Assembly: GCF_000189635.1 (NCBI RefSeq)
Contig: NW_002476321.1
Location: forward strand, 2,547-66,546
Direction of reading: 5' to 3'
Source of the DNA: Tetrahymena thermophila SB210
Lineage: Eukaryota > Ciliophora > Oligohymenophorea > Hymenostomatida > Tetrahymenidae
Length of the DNA: 64,000 bases
Positions 25,522-38,121 of the stretch are shown here, piece by piece. Each line of letters starts with the position of its first letter. The stretch's first letter is position 1. The position numbers were made by a program, and so were the translations under genes. A model generated the notes under the pieces. That model saw only the letters and a list, made by a program, of their open reading frames with translations, was not told where the DNA came from and made no database searches.

Positions 25522-28500
25522 ATGAACATATCAGACAGTATCTTAAGCAATAATAATGAAAAATTGGAGTGTAAGAAGACAGATCTAGAGAACTTTTAAG
25601 ATATGATTTAAAGCCAGTCTTCCCTTTCTGCTTCAGCTAAGATAGAAGAACTCATGCAAAGATACACAGAAGTTTACTTTAAAGAAATTACTCCTGTACT
25701 AGTTTAGAAAATGTTAGACTTAATACTCCTTTTTCTTAAAAAATTTTAATACAAAAGTAAATAAATTATTTTATTTCTATTTTTTTAGCATTATTTTTTT
25801 AATTTTTTAGAAATATACTTACTATTACCTCTTTGAATATTTTATTATTTTAAATTTATTTCATTAAATTTAAAAAAAAATAAAAAAATAAAAAAAAAAA
25901 TTTAGATATTATTTATTAATATTAATTTTTAAAAATCAGAAATTCCTGTAGATGCTTTTGTCAAATATATGATTTACAACAGCACCGCTAAAGTGAAATT
26001 TAGATCTCAATGCTTAGAAATTTTTAAATAACTCTACATGCTAGTGCCATATGATTTACTTCAAGCTATTGGTTTAATAATACTTTCAAATTAGGTTTAC
26101 TTTGCTCTAAGTGCTATTGATATTGCTTAATATCTGTTGACCTTAAAATAATATGGTCCTATTAAGGTAAGATTCGAAGATTTTGCTGAATCTTGTATAC
26201 TTGGTTTACTTTAAAACTTCTCTAGTACCAGAAATATGAATTTCAAGAGAAGTTGTCTTGATCTACTCTCATAATTGATCAAAGAAATAGGCTAAGAATT
26301 TATAATTGCAAAATTAGAAACGATGGATTATAAATCATCTACTGAAATAGTGTCAGAGCTAGTAAAAAAACATAAATTATTAATTGAATATTAGGACAAA
26401 CAAAGCTAAAATTAAATTTAAAGTTAAAGCGATGACTCAAAGTCTAAAATCTCTTAAGAATCTACACAGATTTAAAACTCACCTAAATAATAACCAAAAA
26501 TTTCCAAAGAATAACTCAATACAGATTTAACAAAATAAATTGTTTAAACTCATGTTGAAATATTTGAAGTTCAAAATATGTCAAACGAATAATCATAATT
26601 AAAGGTCTAAGTTGAACAGTAGCTTTAAGTGATTGAATCTTTATCTAAAAAGTAAGAAAAGCCAACTGGAAAACAAAATTTGATCTAGCACAATAAGAGA
26701 ATGGCAGAATTAGATAAAATCAAGAGCGAGCTTTAGTTCCTTTAAAAAGTTGTCTTTTAAGATTACAATTAATTCTCCAAAAAAAGTTATAAAGAAAAGT
26801 TTATCTTAATAAAAACTTTATATAATAACTTAACAAACGGCACAATAAAGCTAAATGAAATTTCTATAGATTCTTCAACATTTATATAGTTCTTCTAATT
26901 CTAAAATACTAATGGCCTTTCTTTATCAATTAAAATCCTTAAAATTTTTCTAATGCTTTATGAAAGCAATAAGTCTAAGCTTATCAAAATGTATTAATCA
27001 TCTATAAAAGAAATTTTAATGTTAGCAATCAAAAATCAAAGCATTTCTAAATCTGTACTCGAATACTAAGTGCTAGCTTTATTTTAGATGGTTTATGAGT
27101 TGAAAGTATTTAACACTGAGCTCTTTTCAGCTATTCTTTCTTCTCTTGAGCAAGAAAATACCTTAATTTAGCTTAATGCTCTTAAAACTCTTTCTAATTT
27201 TATTATGAGAAATAATGTTTAAAATAACAGCTAATTTGATTAAATTTTACAGTTAACCGGAGAAAAGGCTTCTATTTCGAAAAATCCTTAAATTAGATCT
27301 ATTTCCCTTCAAATATTAATCTAAACATAACAAGTAATAAAATATTATTTTTTTCAAAGTTTTAACTCTATTTTTATTAAATCAGCAAATTGGTGATAAA
27401 GTTAATTAGTACATTGGAGACTTGAGAATCTGTTAATTAAGATAATTCAAAAAGGCAATTCAATCAAATATTCCAAGTTCGGAATAACTTAATTAAAAGG
27501 TAATTCAAATTTATTTGTTTATTTAAAATAAATCTTTTTAAGAAAATTTAATTAAAAATAAAATAAATGAATGTGTTTTAATTTAATAGAAGCAAAATTT
27601 TTTTACTAAATTTAAAAATATTAAAAAAGTTGATTCAACTTACAGAAATAGATTTAGACTAATTAAATAAAAATATAAATTTATTATTTTAATATGAATT
27701 AAATTTGGTTTACTAAACTGTTACTTAAAATTATTTTTGATTAAAATGCATTTTTTAATCAAATTCAAATTTAATTTTTTAATATTTACAAAAGAATTTT
27801 TTAACTCAAAAATTAAATTATTTTAAAAGGAAAAATCAAAATGTGATGAAATTGAGATCATGATTTGCCAAGAAAATATTAAGAAAGAAGATAGCTTGAT
27901 AAGTTTGATTTAGAATGAAATTTAATTCTACTCTAGGAAAGATAAAAACGAATTTTCGTTAAATTACTTGAAAATCTTTTCAACTCTCCTTTAAAAATCA
28001 AACAAGAATGTTGTAAGAAATACTTTGAAACTGCTCCTTCATACTCATACATTGTTTAAGCCATCTTAAATTTTGAAGCTATTTGATATTGTTATTAACA
28101 TATCTCCTTCTATCGACTTCTAACTTTACAGGATAGTTTTAATATAAATCATTCAACATTAAGGTTTTGCTATGTTCTATTCCAAATTCATAGATAATCT
28201 AACTCAAAAGAAGTATACTGAAAGTCTTGTTTATATTTTAAGATATATAATTGGTTATATCTAGGATACTATGATATCAGAAATAGTTGAATTGGTATCT
28301 AAATTGGTGGAAGAAGATAATATTCAACTAAATAATTTGATATATCATTTCCTGGCATTGGCATCAATTTAAATTGGATAACACCATGTTGAGGAAATTA
28401 TAACTGATAACTATTTTATGGCTGACCATCTTTTGAAAAAAGTACAAAGAGAAAAAGAAAAATGCTTATATTTAATTAAATTAGTGTAGTCTAAAAAATA

Positions 28501-28705
28501 AAATCAAATTAATAATAATCCTAAGTTCGTTTTAGTTTCAAAAGAAATGAATTTTGATTCTATTTCTGATGTATTAAATCAAGATACAGATTAACAACTT
28601 TCAGACATAAATGAATGCAATATATTTGATGAAAATGAAGGAAGCAAAGAAGAAGATTGTTATAGCTTTATTGGTAATGAAGAAGAAGAAGAAGATGAGA
28701 TTTGA
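25522..28705 (+). CDS. alpha-solenoid (HEAT/ARM-like) protein of unknown function, 4 exons
   Basis: The protein has 872 residues. Introns 25757-25939, 27334-27385 and 27500-27829 leave an exact multiple of three. Two blocks of repeated amphipathic helix pairs (about residues 60-270 and 400-760) flank a polar, Gln/Ser-rich linker. Segments such as KVKFRSQCLEIFKQLYMLVP and NALKTLSNFIMRNN look like HEAT or TOG-type repeats, with helices starting after VP or SPS turns. The C-terminus is very acidic (NEEEEEDEI). A microtubule-associated or scaffold role would fit this architecture, but I did not recognise a specific family. No signal peptide or membrane span was seen. Confidence 0.75.
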
Positions 28706-29559
28706 AAAATAAAAATTTCAAATATTTAAAAGATTTAAACATAAATAAATTTAATAAAAATGTATAATAATTGTCTGTAAAATTTTTCATTTATGCATTT
28801 CTAGAATTATAAATTAAAAAAAAAATATTAAAATAATTTATTTAATTTTTTTTGGTAAACAATTGAATAATTCTTATATGCTTTAATTAGCAAGATATAT
28901 TTTCTAAAAATACATAAAGTAAATACTAAAATATAAATATAATGAATTAATTATAACATTTTTGTTTTTATAATATATAATAGATTAAGAGATTTAAATT
29001 TATCAGAGGAATTAAAAAATACAGTTTTAATAAGGTTTTAAATAAAAACATAAAGATATTGAAAATTAAAGTATTGCAATTTGAAAAATTTAAATAAAGT
29101 AGAAAAATGAAAAATTGTTTCAAACCTGACTACCAATCAATTTATTTATGAATAACTAGATTCATAAATAAATCGATATTAGTTTTATATAAATGAAAAT
29201 TGAATATTAGTTGTATTGATTTATTTAATTACTTTATTGTTGACTTATAATCATTAAATCTATAGAAATATTTTTAATTGATGATATATTTATCAATTAC
29301 TTATACTTTTATTTTAGTCATTAAAAAAGCATTTACTAATTAAAAATGTTTTAGGTGATGATATATCGGTGAGTGAGTTTGGTTTTAAAAATTAGAGTAT
29401 GAATAAAAATTAGATAAATTATTTTATTTAGAAAGAAAATAGAAAATTATTTGATATCATTTTTTTGTTGTTGTTTTTAGCATTTAAGTAAGCCATTAAT
29501 TAATTATTCAATTTTTTATTTTTCTTATTATTTTTAATGAAAGATGCTAAATTTATTTC
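28706..29559. other. convergent intergenic region
   Basis: About 850 bp between two convergent genes, AT-rich. The only distinct element is the perfect hairpin at 29140-29173, listed separately. Confidence 0.55.
29140..29173. repeat. perfect 14-bp inverted repeat (hairpin)
   Basis: ATTTATTTATGAAT at 29140-29153 is followed by a 6-nt loop (AACTAG) and its exact complement at 29160-29173. It lies between the 3' ends of two convergent genes, so a transcript-end structure or a cruciform is possible. Function is not shown. Confidence 0.75.
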
Positions 29560-32500
29560 TCAAATTTCCTAATTGTTTTAATTAAATGACTGAAGTGATA
29601 AATCTTTTAAAATTCTTAAGACATCTTATCGGTGGATTGGTTTTTGAAGGTATCCATCACCTCCTGTTTTATTTTATTTGCAGAGATCTGAATATTCAGA
29701 ATAAGCTGTAGCAAATATAATTTTAGTATTATCAAAATCCTTTATTTCTCTTATTTTCTTAGTTGCTTCATATCCATCCATCACAGGCATATTTATATCC
29801 ATAAATATTAAATCTACTTATTTTTCTTCTTCTAGACAATTATTTAGGACCTCAAGTGATTGCTATCCGTTAAATGCTTGGAGAATTTCTACTTTTGAAG
29901 ACGAGATGATATTATCTAAGACTATTTTGAGTGCTCGAATATTGAAGGGAGTGTCGTCAACAATTAGTATTCTTTTAAGTTTGTTTTTTAAATAATTTTC
30001 TAATATATGAAATTTCTTTTATTCGATGAAAGTGTAATTGGTTTAGGTATGACCTCTCAAATCATTGAAGTCGTCATCTCTTTTAAACTCAATTAAATCC
30101 TAACTTTCAACTAAAGAATTTTAGTTTGTTGACGGGAAATGAGGAGAAACATCATTTTCTTCAATGTTTGCCAAACTTTTTGGTAGATATTAGTCCTTCA
30201 TCTTCTTTTCTGTTTTTTTCTTAGGAGTATTAAATTCAATTCCAGCATTGCTCTTAAGTATCTAAGAATTTATCTCTTTTTTTGATAAAGTATGTTTATC
30301 ACTTTCATAGCTTTTTGACAGTGAATATTATCTTATCTTTTGTTGTTGCTATTATTATTATTATTATTATTATTACTACTAATTTTCTATACTTCGGGAT
30401 TATGATTATTCGTCTTCTATATCATTGTAAGTAAGAATTTTAAATTTTGCATTCATATTATCTTGCGCTAAACGATTATGGACTGGGGTACGACTAAGAT
30501 TAGAATTAGTAGCCTGTTATTGGCCTGAATTGTTATTTGTATCCTCTTAATTAATTTTTTTATTAATAGGAAGACATGAATCTGACTCAATATTATTACC
30601 CTCTTCATTATTCTCAATTATGCCATTAAGAATATTTTGGCGATGAGACATTGGGAAGTAACCTGTGAGACTTGGAGCACTTATACCAAATATATTTGTA
30701 AACTAACTATTGTTGGTTGTTGGTGCAATCATGTTGTGAGACTTGACGGAAGTAAAATTGGTATTAGAATTTATATTAGAATAAGATGAATTTTATTAAA
30801 TTGCAGAATTTAATTTAGAAATAGATTATTATTATAAAGCAAGAATTGGTAATTATTACTATTGGTTTAAAAGAAATGATTAGATTAAATCTTGATTATT
30901 ACTGTTGTTATTATTTATGATAGAAGCAGATTAGTGAAATAGGTGAAGAGTATTTTGTTTCTTATATTCAGGTGAGTATATTAAACTACTGTTATCTAGT
31001 GATCTTCTAGATTCTAGTAAAGCGCTTTTAGTTTTTTAATTCGCTTTTTGGATATCTAAGCTTTAGTAGATTTCAAAGATAAATTTACTTCCCTTCCCTT
31101 TTTCTGAAATCAATTATATAGAATCTTAAGGGCCCATTAATTGAACAAGTTTTTTACAAATTGCGAGACCTAAGCCTACACCGTGCTTATTGCTTCCTTT
31201 ATTGTGATCGAAAGTGGAGTATAGTTAAAATAGTTTAGGCTGAAGTGAAGCTTCAATACCTGTACCACTGTCTTCTACACTTATTTATATTGATTGATTT
31301 TCTGGAAGAGAAATAACCTACACTTTTACATATCCTTTAAAAGTGAATTTTAGAGCATTACCTATAATATTATTTAGTATCTACTTTAATCGATTTTGAT
31401 CATTTTACACTTAGATATCCTATTCAATATCAATTAAAAAATCTATTCCTTTGTCTTAGAATTAATACTTAAGTAAGTCATGAACCTCTTGAATTACTTA
31501 TTTTATACTGAATATTTAGTGGGTTAATCTTAATTTTCCCTTCATAATTTGGCTATAATCTAAGATATCATTTATGATGTTAAGAAGTAGCTTACTATTT
31601 TTATCAATGATATCAAAATAATTATTGTAGACCTCATTATTGCATTAACTCATTGCAGTCTAGACTACTTAAATCATTGCATTGAGAGGTGTTTTTAGAT
31701 CGTGAGATACAGTAGCCAATAACTCATCTTTATATCTTTTTTAAAAAGTGTAATTAAATATTTTGTAAAAACAAACACTAAATTAATATTTCAATAACTA
31801 AAGCTTAATTCATTAATTCATTAATTAATTTTGAAATTTCTATAAATTTTGGGTAAAATTTTATTATTCGTAAATTCATAATCTTTATTTTTATAAGGAT
31901 TAAGCTGTAAGCTGCCTGGTACTTTAAATTATACAACACTAGCTTCTTTCTCAATAACTAAATAATTACTTTCAATATTTAATTATAATAATAATTACTT
32001 CTTATTTTTATAAAAAGCTTAAATTTTTGGTTTTATAATACCACTAAGTTTAAGAAAAGTAGAAAAAAAAATTTGTTGTTTGCTTGAATTATTTGTTCTT
32101 CTTTTACTGGATTGAAAATTTAAGTATTTGAGAAAAGCATTAAAAATTTTTTAGATCGAATTTTTTTGATGTAAGCAAAATTGAAAAATTCATTTGAAAA
32201 GTGTTCTAAGTGTGACGACACTTTACTTTTAATAAATTTATTCATATTCTTTTTAACAGGATCTGCAGATAGAACTATAATTAAATTTGTCAACTCTTTT
32301 TCAAAATTGATTTTTAATTTTTACTTTCACTTTTTCTTAATTGTAAATTTCTATATTTCCTTAATTTTTTTGTTAAAATTCAATCATAAATAAACAAATG
32401 AAATAGGAATTATATTTTTTATTTAACTGTTTTTCAAAGGGAAAATAAAATCATATGTGAATTAAGAGTGAATAAAATATTTGTTGATTATTATCCACTA

Positions 32501-33936
32501 TTAAATTTTGCAATTATATTTATGTTGTTTGAATGTAATTTATTTTCAAATTCAAAAATACTATAGTGGTGGATGCTACTTATTTATGTATGAAATTTTC
32601 TATTTTAGTAGTAATTATTTGCAACTTAGATATTTATGGTAGAGTGAAACTCAAAATTAAACAAAAAAAAAATAGTGGAAAATATTAATTCTTACTTTAA
32701 TTAAAGATATTAATAATTAAAAAAAAGTAATTACTGATTAATTTTTTGTAAGCGATTGACGAGATTATTTTAAGGAACATTTGTCAAAAATGCCATAATT
32801 GCAAATTAATTTTTCCATTGACAGTTCACAAGCTTCACATCGTAATATAATTTGTTAGATGTTTTGGGGTCTATGTAAAAGCTGTTCATATAAATGTGCT
32901 CATCTAGTCTAAATTCTTGTTATAATTCAACAGCTATATTTGAATTGTTTTTTTTATTTTCAATCCCTTCTAGTATTTCATTCTGCAAGTTACTTATTAA
33001 ATTATTAGATTTTACTTAATTACTGATAATCCTTTAGTTTCCTGTATCTGTTTTTGGGGAAGGACTCAGACTTTGCTGTCTGTTGTACTTGGAATAAAGG
33101 AAATCTTTAAATAGCTAATATTAACGATTTTCAAACAGATTAATATGAAAATCATTCAAGATCTTTAGTTCGAAATCACTTTTACTTTTAGCACGAAAGT
33201 CTTTTAATCCTTAATCGTTACAAAATTCAACTTTTACCTCATTAAATTTTTATATGCTAATCACAAATACAACACTTTGCAAATTCTTCTTAAAGAGTGT
33301 TTTCCAGAATTAGAGATCTTCCTTGATGGAGGATTGATTTAAAAACCAAATTCTTTCTGATTTATTATCATAATAGTAGATGAATAACATTTGTAAAAAG
33401 AATAAAACAAAGCCTATTTAATACTCATAATCAGATAAATTTATATTTCGGATTGGATAATACATCCATAGTAGTAAGGAAAAGAATCTAAAACCCCAAC
33501 TATCCATAATTGAGAGGAAATACGAATGTCTTACATAAACAACTATCATGGCCATATTCACTGAAGTTGGATCCAAGTCCTTCATATAAGGAATAATTAA
33601 CTCTGTAAAAACTATCATTTGAGTAATTAGGTGTACTAAAATGGATGCTTGTAAATATTTTGTAAACTTTCTTCCTATAAAACTGATAACATTTAAGTAG
33701 ACAGTAGCGCAAAAGTATATTATTGCAAACTAATTTTTTTTGTGAACAAGCAAAACAACTGCTTATAAACTATAAACAAGAGACATCCATATTTAATCTA
33801 TTAAAGCAATCCGCAGCTTGTTGGAAGTTTTCTAACTACAAAAATTTTCCTCAGTTGTTTAATCTTTGAAACTTAAGGTAAGTTTGTTGATAATTTCATA
33901 TGTATTTTTCTTTCTTTTCTTTTCATTCGGTTTCAT
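29560..33936 (-). CDS. hybrid sensor histidine kinase with C-terminal receiver domain, 2 exons
   Basis: The protein has 1125 residues if one 999-nt intron (31736-32734) is removed; the join is in frame. The N-terminal part has about six membrane spans (roughly residues 45-215), then a PAS-like segment ending in FLTNVPQNN. The kinase core has the H-box ATVSHDLKTPLN (His at about 412), the N-box RLKQILNNIIGNALKF, the G1 motif VEDSGTGIE and the G2 motif GVGLGLAICKKL. A long Gln/Asn/Ser-rich linker includes a Q tract. The C-terminal receiver has RILIVDD (Asp 994-995), a phospho-acceptor Asp at about 1047 in FMDINMPVMDG and a conserved KPI. So signal would pass His to Asp within one chain. The sensed signal is unknown. 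The first ATG after an in-frame TGA was used; an upstream exon cannot be excluded. Confidence 0.88.
30351..30380 (-). repeat. trinucleotide tract encoding poly-Gln in the hybrid kinase
   Basis: An ATT/TAA trinucleotide run is read on the minus strand as TAA/TAG codons, followed by CAA codons, giving about 12 glutamines in the linker between kinase and receiver. Under the standard code it would be a string of stops, so it is direct evidence of the reassigned code. Confidence 0.8.
31736..32734 (-). other. 999-nt intron of the hybrid kinase
   Basis: The donor GTAATTAC follows codon bases CA at 32735, and the acceptor AAAAAAG lies just before ATATAAAGATGAG. Splicing joins NRLQKINQ to YKDELLATVSHDL, the expected coiled coil leading into the H-box. 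It is unusually long for this window. It contains a minus-strand open stretch (about 31818-32189) with coding-like composition but no ATG, so exon structure here is not fully certain. Confidence 0.6.
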
Positions 33937-35321
33937 ACTGGTATCTTTTTTCTTATTTGTTTTTTTTACTAAGTTCTTTAAATATTCCCTACAAATTTCT
34001 CTTAACTTATGAAGCTTTTTTAAAACCTAAAAAACACTAACGTGCTAAGGTAATTAACTTTAGTGTAGTGGCTAGCTTAAGAGGCTGCAGCGAGAAGTTA
34101 TTTTGTTAATTTTGTTTTATTTGGATAAGTAAGAAGTATAAAAAATGTATCAAAAATGTATTGAAATTTGAGATTGCTTGGTGAATACGATCTTCTATTT
34201 GTTTTAATCTTATCACAATCAGTCTCAATTTACTATATTAAATAATCTATCTACTTTTTTTTATATTATTTTTTTGTTATTCACTCCCCAAATTTTAAAT
34301 AGCTAGTTATTTTTATATTTTCTTATTGTAAGTAAGTATTGTTTTCTTGTATTAACTAAATTTATTGTAAATGTTTATTTGCATGCTCTCCTTCCTTATC
34401 AATTCTTATTAATTTATTTTCAATCAATTTCCTTTTATTCAATCTAATACTTGAGTTTAAATAAATATATATATGTATATGTATTTTCAATCATTCTCTT
34501 TAATTAATTTACAAGCCTAATTATTTATTTATAAGTGTTAAGATAAATTTATTATTTCTATTAATAAATAATTAAATATTTTTGTTCAAATTTTGACCAA
34601 TCAAGCCATGAATTTTCAAGATACATTCTCAAATAAATTATTAATTTTCATTTTAAGTCTCCGAAGTTAACTGAACATACTCCTAACTAATCACATTTTT
34701 AATTATATATTACTTTTTTTCTATTTAATTATTAATGATATTTGAAGCATTAAATTATAACTTAAATTTTAAAAATATTTTGATTTAAAAAATCAATCTA
34801 CAAAAAAGGATTGAAAATTTCTAAATGCAAAATTTAATTTTTTAAAAATTATAAAATTAATTCTAATTAATTCAATAACTAATTAAATGATTTTGTAGAC
34901 TTTTGTTAATTCAAAACCTATTTAAATAATTTAAAAAAATAACAAGAAAGATGTAAATTTAAATATTGAAACTTAACAAGCTTATTAACAACTTAAATTG
35001 AACTCTTAACAAAAAAAATAAAATAATTTTTAACAGATTTGAAAAATAGAATAATTAAAGGGGTCAATTGCATTTGTTATTTAATATAAAAAAACCTTTC
35101 CCCAAATATCTGTCACTATTTTTAGAAGAAATTCAGATAAATCCGTATTAATTTAATGATTATGTAATATTTTACAAATTCTCCTTTATTGCCCCTTTAT
35201 AAAGCTTTTTGATTAGCTATTAGTGCATCAAAAATACACTAATTGATTTTGATAATTAATCTAACAAGTAACAAAAAATAAGGTTTTAAGTAAATTTAAA
35301 CATCTTCAAAAGAAATAAATA
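33937..35321. other. divergent intergenic region
   Basis: About 1.4 kb between the histidine kinase gene (minus) and the LRR-like gene (plus). The first 200 bp next to the kinase start are less AT-rich and stay open in the kinase frame back to a TGA at about 34158, so they may be 5' UTR or an extra exon. The rest is A/T-rich with nothing recognisable. Confidence 0.5.
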
Positions 35322-37190
35322 ATGTATTTAAATCCAAATAACAAATCCCTTCAAATCAAACTGGATGGAACTTCCATTAATATGATCTAAGACGGAAATA
35401 TATTTGCTTTAGAATAAGTTTAAAGCTGTCTTCCCACCTATGAAAATCTAGAGCAAATAGAAATTTTATACTTCAACATTAACTTATCCTTTACAAATGA
35501 ACTTAGTTAATTAATGCTTATTAGTCCACAGATCATCAAGCTACTTAAAAGCTTCAAAAAGATACACCAATTTTATTTTAGGATAGACTTTAATCCAAAT
35601 TTACCAATTCTATAAAATGTAGATTTTATTTTGAACCAAATTCAAAACCTTCCAATCAAAGTATTCTCATTTCAGCATAGTTGCGATTATCTTACAAAAA
35701 TTGAGTATTTTACTAAGCACCTAGCTTTGAATTCAAGATTCTAGCTTGAAAATATTTAACTATCATTGAAAATACTAAGTGCAACAAAAGGTTAAGAAAA
35801 TTATTTTATAAAGTTAATGCAAAATATTTAAGTTTTAGTTTAAAAAAACTAAAACCATTTGAAAAGTTTCAATTTAACGCTAGCTTTTGTTCAATATGAA
35901 GAAGTATATGAAATGGACTACTCTCTACTTAGCACAATTGTAGAGTGCCCTAAATTAACTTCCTTCACTTTTCAGACTAATGTGCAACCTAACTAATATT
36001 TGCCTCTACCCTAGTGCTTATTAAATTAATAACTTCTACATCTACAAAACTTAAACGAGCTTAACTTAGAATTTCAAAATTATGAATCATCTAGACTTGA
36101 TTTCTCCTAATAATTATATTTAATATGTTATAAAAGAATAAACTCTTTGCGACTAATCAATTCTATTGAATCTCTAAGTTCTTTAAATATTTCAGAAATC
36201 AATCCATATATTAAAACTTTTTCTTTTAGTATAACCAGTGTTTCACACTAATTTAATGCTGATGATTTTAATTCTCTAAAACTAATAGCTACACTTAGAA
36301 ATCTTGTCCACCTTAGAATATTCATATCCTAGCCTTCAAATATTTCAAACAGAGAATATAACTGCTTAGCTGTTGCCTAAGAGATGTTGTAAATGTTAAG
36401 TAACATTGTAAATTTTGAAATAAAAATAAAAGGCTTTTTAGATTCTTAAAACTTTATGAGATTCTTTAGCATTATAAGAGAAAAATAGTTTTTAATTAGA
36501 CTTAAATAAATGTGCACCTCTCCATCGTTACAAAATTTAATGTTTTAAAGAAGATAGTTAATCTAAATTATTAACTTAATCAATAAAAAAGATTATCTTT
36601 ATAATTTAAAAACACTTTTTAGGAGAGATGTAATTATTGACATGCTGAGATTTAAGGCAGACATTTAAAATTGAACAAGCATTTTATCTAAAAACCTACC
36701 TCTTTTTCTAAAAAATAAACAATTTTAATTACATTTTTTAATAGAATAATAATATTATTCTTATATGTATTAAATTTTCTTAACTAATAATTAATACCAG
36801 TTATATTCATTCTTTTAATTATTTTATAAATTAATTTGTTATTTTTTAAAGAAATTTAATTTCGTTTTAAATAAATTTCTTTTTTAAATATTATTAAAAT
36901 AAAATCTTTAAAATAAAAAATATACTTTAATATATTTTTCATAACATTAAATATTCTTGTTTGTATAAGCAATAACAAAAAAAGGGGTAGCTCTTTTTAA
37001 ATTAATATTTAAGCTTTTAAGAATTTACCACCTTATAATTAAAAAATTTAATTACCAAAATCTATAAATTTGGAATTAATTTTTAATCAAATAGTTCACT
37101 TAAAAGATAAATATTACTATGAATAGTTTAATAAAATGAAATTATTTAAAAAATTATTTTTTAACTATCATCAAATTTTTATTTGAATGA
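35322..37190 (+). CDS. leucine-rich-repeat-like protein (3' end uncertain)
   Basis: The frame opens at ATG 35322 and the first in-frame TGA is at 37188-37190 (622 codons). Residues 1-460 have clear coding character with repeated Leu-rich strands such as LLHLQNLNELNLEFQNY and LIATLRNLVHLRIFI, spaced like the degenerate LRRs of large Tetrahymena families. Such proteins are usually cytosolic scaffolds; no signal peptide is seen. After about 36720 the sequence becomes A/T-rich and low-complexity, and the open frame probably persists by chance because only TGA stops. The true end may be nearer 36720, reached through an intron I could not place. No substrate or partner can be named. Confidence 0.6.
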
Positions 37191-38121
37191 AATAAATAAT
37201 TTGAAATTAAATTAAAGTTTGTATATCATTGGAAATATAAACAAGTAATGTAAGTTTAAAAAATAATGAACTGATATTCCTATAAGAACAGCCTCATTAA
37301 GTTTTTGAACGAAGTGTGGATTAAATTGTGAAAATAATCTAAAATAAATGAAAATAAACTAAAATAAAAAAAGATTAAAATAAATATATCTTCTATAAAT
37401 TAACTCTAGATAATTTAACGTAAACAAAAATGTTATGTTTTAAAATTTGAAAAAATTGAATTAAAAATACCGTATATTTTTTTTTATCAATAAAAATTTT
37501 AAATTGAAGAATGATATTATATTTAAATATATCAATTTGAGCAAAAATTTACTCATATCTAAAAGAAACATAAACACCTTTCTTTAAAAATTATTAAGTA
37601 ATTCATAAATTTTTATTAAAATAATATTTGGTTTAATCTATATTAATTAATTCAAATTAATTATTTTATATTTTTTGTTTTTTTAGTTTTTATGCTTTTA
37701 TTTAATTAAAAAAGTATAAAAAAATGCTGAATTAGAAACTTTCAAATAAATTAATTGAGTATAAAATTTATTATTTGTAGTTTAATAAATATTAAAATAT
37801 TAAGTAAATTTTTAGTTTCATAAATAATAACTCACTTACAATTTTTAAAAAAAATAATTGTCGTAATTTGAATATTATTTATTAAGTAAGTGTTTTGAAA
37901 AGAACAAAAATGCAAACTTTTATTCCTAAAATAGATAAACATGATAAATTATATAATAGCTTATTTTTAAATTTATTCAAAGAATGCTTTTTACTTTATG
38001 GAAATAAAGAGTATAATTTTAGATAAATAAATTGAGAATTTATTTTGTAAGTCATTATATATTTATAAGAATAAAGAATTTAACTAATTTGATATAAATT
38101 AAAGATATTTTATAGAAATTC
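37191..38121. other. convergent intergenic region
   Basis: About 930 bp of A/T-rich DNA between two convergent genes. I see nothing in it. Confidence 0.55.

Noticed and set aside
32181-32393. Plus-strand open frame of 70 codons
   Set aside because: It lies opposite the large intron of the hybrid kinase, is mostly Phe/Leu/Ile from A/T-rich DNA, and resembles no family.
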